DNA of 64,000 nt from Homalodisca vitripennis (lineage: Eukaryota; Arthropoda; Insecta; Hemiptera; Cicadellidae): positions 6,833,001 through 6,897,000 of the forward strand of contig NC_060207.1 in NCBI RefSeq assembly GCF_021130785.1. The letters run 5' to 3'. Below, one piece after another: positions 50,093 through 60,214 of the stretch. The position numbers were made by a program, and so were the translations under genes. Below the pieces are notes generated by a model. The model was given only the letters and a program-made list of their open reading frames with translations, searched no databases and was not told the origin of the DNA. Numbering within the stretch: the stretch's first letter is position 1; the number at the start of each line of letters is the position of its first letter.

Positions 50093-51697
50093 TTAGTCAT
50101 CTGGGATTGGTTTGTATTTTTTCTTTCCCTCTTTTCTTTGAAATTTCTTGTGTAGCTTTTTTCTACGATGAGTCGCCTGCTGAACTTCTCTGTGAAGTGA
50201 CCAACAGTAGTCCCCCATCATGTTAGTGTTCCAGCGGCCCTGATAGCGTTTTTCCATCAGTTTAATGTCCTGGTGAAAACGCTCTCCTTGCTCCTCACTT
50301 ACATCGCCCAAGTTTTCCGGGAAGTAATCAAGATGACTGTTCAGGAAGTGAACTTTCAGGCTCATCAAACATCCTAACTTTTTAAAGTTTCTTTAACATG
50401 TTAGCAACAATAGCAACATATTCTGGATCTTTTTTATTCCCCAAGAACTTGGCAAAGCCTTGACAAACTGTTTCATGAGGCCTAACTTTATGTGAAGAGG
50501 TGGTAGGAGCACTTTTTTGGATCTACGAGGTTTTTGCGAAGAATGTTTCTTTTCATCTGGTTTTAAAGATTCCCTAGCAGGCCAGTTCTTTTTGCACCAA
50601 TGTTTATCTCTAGCCCTACTGTCCCATTCACACAAGAAAACATGGAAACTTGGTAAAACCACTTGTTGACCAAGTAGCATACATGTTACTTTTAAATCAC
50701 CACATATCATCCAACCATGATCACAATAGCCTATTTTATTCAGCACTATTTCTAGGTTTTCATAGCTTTCTTTTCATGTGTACAGAATGACCAACAGGTA
50801 TAGATGCGTACTGGTTTCCATTGTGTAATAAAACAGCCTTTAAAACTTCTTTTGGATGAGTCAATGAACAGCCTCCAGTCTTCCTTTTTGTACTCACACC
50901 AAATTCATTCATCAGACCTGGAATGTCTGTACAGTACACCAAATCACCATCTTGTTCAAAAAACTTTGAAAATTGTTGCTCTCTCTTCTATACACATAAA
51001 TGCTGGTTCCAGCACCCAACAAGTTCTTTTCTTTTTAGTCTAGAGCCAAGCAATTCAGCTTTTTCTTTAGTTAAGCCTAGATCCCTAACCAAGTCATTAA
51101 GTTCAATCTGAGTAAACAATTTAGGCTCTACATTTTCTGTAATACATCGAAATTCTTCATCATCTTGTTCATCTAACTCAGATTCTACATCATAAGATGG
51201 TTCAGTTTGAATGGAATCCAAATCATCTGGAGGTTCAGGGACCGGCAAATCTTGACCGTGTTTTCAACTGGTCGGATGGCAGACATAAGGTTAGGGTAGC
51301 TTATTACCTTCTTATTTTTTGAGTTGTGACCAGTTACATCAACACTGCAAAAGTAACAATCATCAGAATGATTTCTTGGCTCTCTCCATATCATAGGAAC
51401 AGCAAAATTTGAAGGATTTTTTTCTCCTTTTTTGACCATTTTCTTAGATCTTCAACACATACATAACATACCCTTATGCGGCGCCCAATATTTATCCTGA
51501 TCTCCAAGTAAAGTTCCAAAGTATGATCGATAAACCTTTTTCACAAAGTCCGTAATGTTTCTTTGGTGATTTTTAATCACAAACTCACCACAAATATAAC
51601 AAAAACTGTCAACAGAAGTTTTTACAACCGCGGTTAGACATTGTGTTGAGCACGTGTACAAAAACCGTGAAAGTGAGGTTAGATTGACAGTAAACAA
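50093..51697 (-). pseudogene. Candidate DDE transposase of a multi-copy insect family, frame-broken
   Basis: Reading from 51697 downward, the order is as follows. N-terminal Cys-rich motifs: SFCYICGEFVIKNHQRNI, GDQDKYWAPHKG, CVEDLRKWS. PMIWREPRNHSDDCYFC. A LPVPEPPDDLDSIQTEPSYD acidic linker. A KFFEQDGDLVYCTDIPGL segment. WRLFIDSSKRS then LKAVLLHNGN. ENLEIVLNKIGYCDHGWMIC then GDLKV. FLCEWDSRAR. LLPPLHIKLGLMKQFVKAL. HFLNSHLDYFPENLG then SEEQGERFHQDI and RYQGRW. Frame changes occur near 51465, 51425, 51255, 51010, 50885, 50845 and 50765, and about 65-80 residues are missing near 50450. Asp in LFID (codon at 50860-50862), Asp in CGDLK (50696-50698) and a Glu in the ENLG...EEQGERF block are candidate catalytic residues. 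The family is known to me only as uncharacterised multi-copy proteins in insects and Hydra. The transposase role is inferred from the TIR context. Confidence 0.75.
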
Positions 51698-51868
51698 ACA
51701 TCAGCTGTTAACGCTCAAATGGAATCTACCTTTTTTGATCTTTTAGTGTGTTTCAGCAGTGCTACCAACACAATTTAAGTCCATTACCTCTACTTTTTTG
51801 ATTATATTTAAACTCTGTAGAAAATCGCTTAGTTAAAAAAATGTTACTTCAAAATGTGAAGAAATTGT

Positions 51869-51970
51869 GGGTGATACAGCTTTTAAGCATCATATTTGGA
51901 TTCAGCGACCTAAAAAACATTAGAATAAGGTATTTTTAGTAAAAAAGTTTTTTTCATCGTTGGCCTGTGT
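51869..51970 (-). repeat. Right terminal inverted repeat
   Basis: Reads GGGTGATACAGC at its inner edge, then TTTGGATTCAGCGACC, and ends TCATCGTTGGCCTGTGT. Pairs with 49803-49915. The coding region starts about 170 bases inside this end. Confidence 0.85.
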
Positions 51971-51974
51971 AATA

Positions 51975-54900
51975 GCTTTTTTGTTGTAAATATTTTATAT
52001 CACTTTATGTTTCTTGATAGGACCCGTAAAACGTTTTTATTATACTAAATTATAGTAAAGCAGCAATTTATAATTTACAAATACGCGTGTTACAATAATT
52101 TCTCACTTAGTGCAATCTAGCAAATCAGTTTACCCTGAAAGCGATATGTCCAGTTACAAGTTTAATTACTATGATTTAAATTTAATAGTAAGACATTTCC
52201 CCCTTATTTTCGTTACAGTATAGACTGTAATAAAACATAATCTAATATTTTAATACCCACACAAAAATGTTATCGAAAATTTCCCCCAATATACTGTAGG
52301 ACAAATATAAAGAGTTCAAAAAAGCTCTAACAGTTTACAACGTGTTTATACCTATTTAATGTATTTATTTATTTAAATTTGGTAAAATTTCAGTAGAGAA
52401 GCTTCTAAATGTCCCAAAATAGTATATTAGGGAGTAAAAAAGAAGCATTACAACGTCACAGTTGTAAAGTAAACTTTCTCGTCTAATCTGTAAAAATAGA
52501 AACTCTTGATACGTTATTTATTTGAATTTGTTTTGAGGATGGAATGTATTTACGTGAGGAAGAGATAATAATTTCAGATGTCGAAACGTAGTGTTACTGA
52601 TTTATTGTATCTCAGAACGATGGTAAGTGTACGAGGAATCCAGATATTTTCTAGATATATACCTTTCTTCCGGCTGTGCCGGAAAGGGTATTTTTGTTTC
52701 AGCCTTCTTACCACTGAATGTAGATGTTCAAATATGCAGAGAATAGCACAAAACGGTTTACTTTGAAGAGATTATTTTCTCAGGACAAAGGACAAAGGGT
52801 CCTAATTAGCGCCATATTGTAGGGGTAGGGCTGGCTGTACAATTAGCAGGAGCATAACTCCTGGGTGTCGACGTAATTCGTGTCTTATACAAGAAAGGAA
52901 CAGATTTACTGGATCAACAGACAAGGGATAAAATAAATGTCTACAGTTCCTCACTTTCTGTCCTCACTACGAAGTTCCCCGTGAAAATGAGCAATACACA
53001 TCGCGTGTAAAAAGTATCCTCAATAATAAAAAAAATGCTAAACAATATTACTAGAAATTTTAAGAAAGAATTGTGAAGTAAAAAATAACAATAGTGTCCT
53101 ATATTTGTTTTGTTGACACAACTCAAAATAAAACTAACAATTCTTTGAAAATTTTCACTTAATTAATTTAAAATTATTTTATATTTTTTGCTTAAAAAAC
53201 ATAGCTATTAATTTCATCATTTTGGAACCTGATGGTCAAAATGTAAATAAAAAACAAAATTTTCCAGTTCATAACAGTTTACAAAGTTTATATTTGAAAT
53301 CTTAGTCAAGTATAGTTTGAATTTCTAAGTAAATATTGTTTCTAAAATTTTAAAATTTTTTCAACTACTATCATTTCACCGTAGCAACAGATTCCTCATA
53401 AATGATTTAATTTAATATTTAAAGATCGATATTTACTATTGTCTAGAAAATAAGTATAATTTATTAAAGAAAACCCAAAAGATAACGTAGAACCCCGCGT
53501 TTCTAATGCTGTCATACAGCTAGATAAAATCTTTGGTCTGACACATTGGAAAATTGTTCCAATAAAATTAATAACGGTTTCTAAATGAGAATGAATGAAT
53601 CAAATTCCACACCATACTTGTTTAAAAATATATCTATAGAGTGCAAAAAACTTTACGAACATTAGAAAATATTTATAGAGTTATTCTTAATGCTGTTTTG
53701 TGTGTTGTAGATGTACGCTTAAGCTTCTATGAACTAGTTAGTTAACTAAGCCTAACAAATATTAAAAATTAGCCGCATCGATAACTAATAAATACTCGTA
53801 GTGTACACGAAAAGAATAAAGCAAGTTAATACATAACAAATAGATGATAACATTTACAAGCAGAAATGTAGTTTCTATTTGGCCACAAACAAACCAAACA
53901 TAATCACTTTAAAAATATATTTAAAACATTGATTATAACAATAAAGAAAAATAGTGTTGAACAAGTTTAAAGATTTTAGTTACATTTATGGAAGAACAAA
54001 AAAAAATGGAGATTAATTATTTAAGAGATTTTTATTTTACCTAGCGGTCATGTCATAAGTAGTTTTAAGTGTTCCTTTAAAAACATAATACAATCATCAT
54101 ATGGACTAATTTAAAGCTTACATTTTAGTATTTTGTAAAGCACAATAATTATATTTACAGGAGCTACTTACAAAACCTACAGTATTAATTTTTAATCTAA
54201 TAGGTACAAATTTGAAACTTTTCTAAGACTTTTAAATAATTAAGGATGTAATTATATCGGGTCTAAAAGGAAATTATTTCTTTAAATAAATGAAACCTTT
54301 CAAATCCTATGAAAAAATTGCAACCCTAAATCACTACACTGTATTATATAAAAAGACACTTTTAAGGTACTTATATTTGTTTAAACATTAAAGTAGCAGA
54401 ATAAAAATCAGGAAATATAATATGATTTGATAATAAATAACATTAAGGTATTAAAATCAAATATCATTGAGGCCAACTGCTGGGGTAATAGTTTTTAGAG
54501 AAACCTCTAACTTTAATACTTGCTTGTAAACTGATTCTTTGATTGAGAACTTTTGTTACAGTATTATCCTAATTATAATATTTATTTTTTAAATCGCATA
54601 TATAAATTGGCTCTTTCTTTGTGTACACGGTGCAAATTTACTTCGCTTTACTCCCATCATTATTATTTATCTATATACATAATTACACATATTCTGAATC
54701 TTAAAAACAAGCACGTTTTTGTATGAGGAAATTAACACTCATTTCTGGTAGAGATGTGAGTCCTTTAGGATGTAGTATTTATTATTTCAGATTTTTAAGT
54801 AACACTTACTCATGTTTTTTATGTTATTTCCCAGTTAAATCCGATGAAAACTTCCCTTATTTCACTTCTATAAATGGAAGGTGTTTAATTAATTCCCACC

Positions 54901-56073
54901 TAAATAATTGTGATTAATTTTTAGATATGAACTTTTATACATTTTTTAACACATTATAATAATTTTGCTTCTTCAAATGATACTAATTTACAAATAATTA
55001 CTTCATAGTCAATGATACCTACACCGTTATTTATGTTACAACATTTGAAACCATAATATGAATTATTCATTAATCTTTAAACTAAGATAATAAGTGTAAT
55101 AAATATGTATGACAATGTACCTTAAGTGAAATCATTGCGTACTTATCAAAATGAATACATTGTTTTGTCACCTTTCCTGCTGTGTAAAATTACGGTTTCA
55201 ATTGCATAAAAAGGATTTTGAAGAGGATGTAAACAGCAAGGAGTTTTTCTTTCTGTATGCATTTCCTTGGCATGTATCAGATGTAAACCAATCAATTACG
55301 ACACTGCTACAAAACAAATTTTCTGTTGGCCAAGATTAAAGGCCGACGAAAAGATAGAAGTTGAAAGGAAAACAATAGGTTGGCACAAAGGTAGCTTTGT
55401 TTGAAGTAGACCACAGACATTGTCAGTTCTTCGGATTCAATCAGCTGACAAATAAGGCTTCGACAATGGCTAGATATTGGATGTTTGAAGAGAACCAAAC
55501 TTGACTTCAACTAAATAAAAGGCCCTTTACAAGTATCAGTACACCAAGAATATACTTTTTGTTTAAGATGTGGTTTTATCACTTCTCAAACATCTATACA
55601 CTTCTAAACCCAAGGTAGCCATGCAGAAAACCCGTATTTTAATTACGAAGGATACATGAAAGATTTTACATAATAATATATATGTGTATAAAAGCAATAA
55701 CTACATATATCTATTTGGTTGTTATAAACAACCGATATTTTTGCGTTTTCAACACTTTTATTGAAAAAAGATGATAATTGAGAAATGTAGTACCACTGTC
55801 TTTATGTGGTACCAGAATGCTGTAAAGTGGTGTTTTTCAACTAGCATCCTGCTTTCTTTCCTAACCAAAATATAAGGAAGCATAAAGGGTCATAAATTGT
55901 ATAGAAAAAGAATTGGAAATGTAAAAACACTTCTTTACTAATAACTCGTTTGGAACTTGCGAAATATACTTCTGTAAATAAGAGTACTTTCAGTATATTT
56001 TTCAACAAATAAAAATAAAGACCGTTTCTGCTAACACCATAACAAATTATTGTATATTTTGACCATTTTCACT
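51975..56073. other. AT-rich non-coding DNA, 4.1 kb
   Basis: No gene recognised. One compact hairpin stands out at about 52664-52686: TTCCGGC-TGT-GCCGGAA, flanked by CTTTC / AAGGG that extend the stem. Short open frames (52578-52766, 54723-54917, 55151-55339, and 55307-55510 minus) show no domain. The 55330-55500 stretch is less AT-rich without recognisable content. Confidence 0.5.
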
Positions 56074-56175
56074 CCCCCCCCCCCCACCCCCCCCCCCCCC
56101 CACCCCCCCCCCCCCCCACCCCCCCCCCCCCCCACCCCCCCCCCCCCCCACCCCCCCCCCCCCCCACCCCCCCCA
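56074..56175. repeat. (C15A)n minisatellite, 16-bp period
   Basis: A runs of C interrupted by single A at 56086, 56102, 56118, 56134, 56150 and 56166, exactly every 16 bases, with a last A at 56175 after 8 C. The minus strand is T followed by 15 G. It is capable of i-motif or G-quadruplex structure and sits exactly at the AT-rich to GC-rich boundary. Homopolymer lengths of this type are error-prone in assemblies. Confidence 0.95.
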
Positions 56176-56614
56176 CGGTCCTCTGCTGGGCCCACGACCC
56201 AACCCTCTACCTCAACGGGTCGAACCGGCGCTTGTAGAAGGGTAAGTGTCCACCGGTAGTAGTGGTAGTAGTAGTAGTAGTAAGTAGTATTAGTGGTAGT
56301 GGTGATACCTTACTTGCTTTTCAGCCTCCTACAGCTGCATCAGGAGTAGATGTGGCACGGCAGAGGTTACGGGAACTGGTGCTGGACCATTTCCTTCAAG
56401 TATTTGTTTCGCCGGCGCACGCTCCCGTGGCGTGCACTGTGGGGGCGTTGGTTGCGATGTCCACCCTGAGGGCCGAGCTCAGGGATATGCTTCTGGCTCG
56501 TCGACCATCTTCTCGACGAGACGCCCCGTGACCAGAGCCTCGTGATAGCGTACGCGCTTTGGAGGGAAGTGCGCTCGTCGTTGGAGGGGTCTGCTCATCG
56601 GCATCGGCGAGAGC
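56176..56614 (+). pseudogene. GC-rich coding-like region upstream of the RING frame, with a possible intron
   Basis: A GTAAGT donor-like site at 56242-56247 and a TTGCTTTTCAG acceptor-like site ending at 56324 would remove 83 bases that are mostly (GTA/GTG)n. After the acceptor the frame of 56262-56531 is open and rich in Leu, Val, Ala and Arg (VDVARQRLRELVLDHFLQVF, then MSTLRAELRDMLLARR) until a stop at 56529. The next frame is open through DQSLVIAYALWREVRSSLEG (about 56530-56589), and the frame after that leads into the RING ORF at 56615. This stepwise +1, +1 shift with coding-like composition suggests one gene with two indels, real or from sequencing. No known domain recognised in this part. 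Confidence 0.45.
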
Positions 56615-56854
56615 ATGGAGTCGGCGGCCTCGAGGGATCCCTACGACATCGACCCTGAGGAACCGGAACCGTCGCCCCCGGCTAGGCACGTTCGCTGCTG
56701 TGTCTGTATGGACAGATTGCCGACGGTAGGGTTGAGGCCTTGTGGACACACTCTGTGCCCACAATGTGCCCATAGGCTCTTACGTTGTCCAATCTGTCGG
56801 GTGATCATCCACCGGGAGGATGCCATTGTTTTTTTCTTAAAATTTTTAAAATAA
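56615..56854 (+). CDS. Small C3HC4 RING-finger protein (IAP-RING-like)
   Basis: A 79-residue frame starting at ATG 56615. Residues 28-61 form a complete RING: Cys28-x2-Cys31-x11-Cys43-x-His45-x2-Cys48-x2-Cys51-x6-Cys58-x2-Cys61. It is preceded by an acidic, Pro-rich segment (residues 8-22) and followed by a short hydrophobic tail ending FFLKFLK. The RCCVCMDRLPTVGLRPCGH core recalls the C-terminal RING of inhibitor-of-apoptosis proteins and of RING proteins from large DNA viruses. Such domains act as ubiquitin E3 ligases. All eight metal ligands are present. The TAA stop lies inside AATAAA (56850-56855). The frame may be only the C-terminal part of a longer gene whose upstream part is in other frames. 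Function beyond RING is inference. Confidence 0.7.
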   Translation: MESAASRDPYDIDPEEPEPSPPARHVRCCVCMDRLPTVGLRPCGHTLCPQCAHRLLRCPICRVIIHREDAIVFFLKFLK

Positions 56855-56855
56855 A
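56850..56855 (+). terminator. Poly(A) signal overlapping the RING stop codon
   Basis: AATAAA overlaps the TAA stop at 56852-56854. It is followed by T-rich DNA within about 15 bases (AAGTTTTTTTGC). Such overlap implies a very short 3' UTR. Confidence 0.5.
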
Positions 56856-56882
56856 CAAGTTTTTTTGCTATGTAAGTATTTG

Positions 56883-56973
56883 ATTTTCCCGCCACTTTTT
56901 TTTGGTTCCCGCAATTTGAGGGATTTTTTCCCGCGCGTGAGGGATTTTTCCCGCATTTGAGGGATTTTTCCCG
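56883..56973. repeat. 20-bp repeats with E2F-like TTCCCGC motifs
   Basis: TTCCCGC occurs at 56886, 56906, 56928 and 56948, and TTCCCG at 56968, with spacings of 20, 22, 20 and 20. The last three units share TTTGAGGGATTTTT-type spacers. TTTCCCGC is the E2F-type binding core, though these may simply be a tandem repeat. Confidence 0.75.
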
Positions 56974-57055
56974 TGGGGGCGGGGCTTAGCCGCCATCTTG
57001 GATCACGTGACCTGCTCTCGACCAATCAGAGCGCGGGGCTATCCTCCGGGTAAGT
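56974..57055 (+). promoter_or_regulatory. Compact GC-rich promoter-like cluster and splice donor
   Basis: Within 80 bases: a GC box GGGGGCGGGG (56975-56984), a YY1-type GCCGCCATCTTGG (56989-57001), a palindromic E box TCACGTGA (57003-57010), and CCAAT (57022-57026). A GGGTAAGT donor-like site then sits at 57048-57055. This looks like a promoter with a short first exon reading to the right, but YY1, E-box and CCAAT motifs work in either direction, so it could also serve a leftward transcript. GC content drops abruptly after 57060. Confidence 0.5.
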
Positions 57056-58384
57056 CTACTTACAACAATTCAAACAATCTTTTCAACAAATAAAATACAA
57101 ACTTTTTAATTCTTATATTAATGTATTAAAATATTTTTGAAGAGCTGAAAACATAATCTGCACCTGCTTTATTTTGGTTCAGGATTATATTAAATAGTTA
57201 CTCCATTATTCCATTGTTATCTTTGTTGATTGCTGCAGTATTGTGTATTGCCTAGTGTGTGTATCTTTGGAAGCCTTATATACGACTGATGCATAAAAAG
57301 TGCATCATTAATTCTGAAAATTACATAATTTTCATTTGGCCATCAGACCACGCATATAAAATATATTACACTAAATATTTTATGGTAGAACACCGAGGCG
57401 CTTGAGAGGTGAATATTTTAACATAACAGATGGTTTCCGCGCACGATCCTGCAGGCTGTCATGGCAGCCAACATGGGCTCTAAATATAATGTAGCAAGTA
57501 TAGAATATTAGCTTATTAGATATTCTACATGAATCCATCATGGATATAAATCTATTTTAGGTTAGGAAAATGTCTTTAATTTCATAGCTTTTAAAAAATT
57601 TAAATTCATAGCTGTTTAAGCTAAGTTTTTCATACAAAAATAAAGTAGGAAAAAGTTATATACTCCTACAAAAGGAGTGGAAAGTATTAAAAAGGAGAAA
57701 TGCTAGGCAATTATGTTTTTTAACTAAAAACCATCTAAGAAAAATATATGTGTTAAATAATTTTGCTTTTAACAAATACAAAGATTTCACCTAACCAGTT
57801 ATTCTTTGCACGTATAATAATACCCTAATTCCACGTAAATATACCTTAATCCTAAATCGTTTTTTACTTTACTGTAAGATGTCCTTAAATTATTCCATAA
57901 TTTCCTACCTTTCGTAGCGGAATGATAACACAACCTACTTATATTTTCGCTCTTCAGAAATAATAAGTTCGGGAACTGTGAGCATAATTTTCTTTAAAAA
58001 ATTATCTCAAACGAAAACTGATTGCCTCTTAAAGAGCTAAGTATTTTTACTATTTTTAATCATTGAAGGCGCTTAGGTCCATTCCAAGCAACCCAGCACT
58101 ATAAGTAAAGATTATTACTTAAAGTAAAGATTAGTCACATGTATTATGACTCACTATTCAGTATTCATAGATATCTCGTTAGTAAATGTTTGCTGAACAG
58201 GATTTTTTATTATACTGACGTAAGGATCAGTGTGTTTTATGCTAATTAAAAGTAACTTACCAGATAAAAATTGTCACGTCTTCTTTAAAATTAAGTATAT
58301 AAAATGTAATCGCGCTTCCAAAACCCAAAATATACTTGCATACAATTAAAACTAGTACCAGAATTTAAAAAAGTACACCACAGA
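57056..58384. other. AT-rich non-coding DNA
   Basis: A small GC-richer patch at 57400-57480 (GCGCACGATCCTGCAGGC) is the only break. No exon following the donor at 57050 could be recognised. Confidence 0.45.
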
Positions 58385-58870
58385 CGTGTCGTGTTAATAG
58401 GCTTTGCTGAGGTTGCTTGCAAAATATCTGCAGCTCATTTCGGCCTTGAGATTCGGTCTCAACAAAATTCGATGCGTAGTTATCACCATCTTAGGACTCA
58501 TTTTTTATTTATAAATGACCTTTCATGCAAGTTCATTCCTGTAAAGTATAAATATGAAAATCTTTCTCGAAGTATATTTCGGATGGTTAGGCTACATGTA
58601 CTACTATGTCACATGTTAAAATGTTATATAGTTATACTTAAGTTTCTTTACAAATTCATTTATTTTGTGATTTTCTCGTTACCACCATGACTTCACATAG
58701 GACTAGTTTAAAACATTTTACGAACGCTCTGTCATATCACCATAATCAGAAGGGACAGTAACCGTAATCAAAGTTGATGTTTCCTGTATAGAAATTAACC
58801 GCCATTCCAAATTTTAAGTCTATGCGTAAGTTTATTCTCAAAATAACATGCAGACAATTAAATCTAATTT
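58385..58870 (-). repeat. Dispersed family E, copy (minus strand, long)
   Basis: On the plus strand AATAGGCTTTGCTGAGGTTG near 58397 is the complement of the AACCTTAGCGAAGCC end, and TTTATTCTCAAAATAACATG then CAGACAA near 58831-58857 is the complement of the CTGTCCGCACGATATCTCGAGAATAAACT core. Between them the DNA is diverged. The 99-codon frame at 58391-58690 lies inside the repeat and is not called as a gene. Confidence 0.5.
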
Positions 58871-60214
58871 GATGCAGACTTCCAATAATGAAAATCAATA
58901 GAAAACTATCATTAGTGTTTGTTACTGTTTTAGTATGAAGTAGTACCTACCACTCTGTATAATCGTAGCTGGTTTACGCTTGTACAGTACTTAATGACTT
59001 ATGAAGCTCATTAATTATTATCGTTTTATTTGTCTGCCGACGGGTATAGAGATAAGATATTGTAATATTATTTTCAATCAAATATATTTAACATATAATG
59101 TTATTTAGTTCAAATTCAGGGACATGCTTTTTACTTTTAAGAATATAATTTCTTTATAAAATATATATATATAAAACATATCCAAAAAAATTATTTTAGT
59201 GAAAATATTAATTATGATTATGATATATATGTAACTTTTATTTTTAGATTAAATAATTCAAAACACTAAACGAAGTAAACATATAAATATCTTTCTTTAC
59301 TGGGTTTGTATAATTTTGATGATGTATGAAACTTAGTCACTTCCTGGCCTTTAATTTGAAAACGCCTTATTGGCTGAGTTTTACTGAAGCCAGTCGCTCG
59401 GTGGGGCTGGTAAAATCTAACACACTAAAAGCGTTTTGAAAATTACTTTAAACTAAAATGTTTCTTATTTCAAACCTGAACGTAATTGAAATATAATAAA
59501 TTTAGGTTTAGGCAAGAGTTTAGAAATCTTACATCAGCCAATTTTAAAGCTCGGTCAATCGAGTATACATATGAACAATTTATATTCATCCTCATTAAAT
59601 TTTATTTCTTTGTCGTAATTCAAAAATATTCTAGAAAGTATTTGATAACAATGTATGGTTTATGTTTGTCTATACTTATAATTGGTTATTTAATTTTCTC
59701 ACTTTGAATGTTATTTAACTTGTTGTCCGGCAGAGAATTCTATACTATTTAATCATAGTTTATAATAAGGTTTCCATTAGTTATATTCCAATACTTAATA
59801 ATTTAGTCTTACATCAATAATATTTTTTCTTCAACTCGACTATAGCTAGTGTATACTGGGAAAGAACCTTTCCATAATTTAGGCACGACGGCATCACATA
59901 CACATTTAATAAGGCATAAATGTGTAATAGTGAAAGCGACACAATGGTGAAGTGCTCTTTATAATAGGTAGGACAGGCAGGCGCGGTCCTTGCCTTGAAT
60001 AAACAATACAGTTTGCTAACTTTAATTAATGAGAGTTTTAAGTAACTTGGAGAGGGTCCTGAGAATCTAATCATGCGGTAAATACATTATGATGACATGG
60101 TAAGAACGAAATAAACACACGAGACGTTTACTTTAAACACTACTTGTCAAATGTGTGTATTAATTATCTGAAAATAACAGTTCCTGGTTGGATAAAGAAT
60201 TTCCCAGTTACTGG
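58871..60214. other. AT-rich non-coding DNA
   Basis: No gene recognised. An (AT)n-like stretch lies at 59160-59172. The minus-strand frame 59814-60074 has no domain. Confidence 0.5.

Larger units (their letters stand above)
49803..51970 (-). mobile_element. TIR-bounded DNA transposon carrying a candidate DDE transposase
   Basis: The element is 2,168 bp. Its ends are ACACAGGCCAACGA (49803) and TCGTTGGCCTGTGT (ending 51970). Inverted similarity extends inward for about 110 bases on each side, to GTATCACCC at 49915 and GGGTGATAC at 51869, with substitutions and small indels. The 4 bases on each side are AATA (49799-49802 and 51971-51974), a candidate target-site duplication. The only coding content is one minus-strand gene, broken by frame changes and an internal deletion. 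The organisation (TIR, one gene, TIR) is that of a cut-and-paste DNA transposon. Superfamily is uncertain: a 4-bp duplication occurs in Sola and Chapaev among others. Confidence 0.8.

Noticed and set aside
50804..51111. Plus-strand frames 50804-51043 and 50923-51111
   Set aside because: Antisense shadows of the minus-strand transposase-like gene, whose family motifs are unmistakable.
56050..56259. Proline-rich frame across the poly-C tract
   Set aside because: Pro run is the translation of (C15A)n. Only the last part overlaps the coding-like GC-rich segment.
56396..56895. Minus-strand frames opposite the RING gene (56396-56773 and 56641-56895)
   Set aside because: GC-rich antisense shadows of the plus-strand coding-like region; the metal-ligand pattern is on the plus strand.
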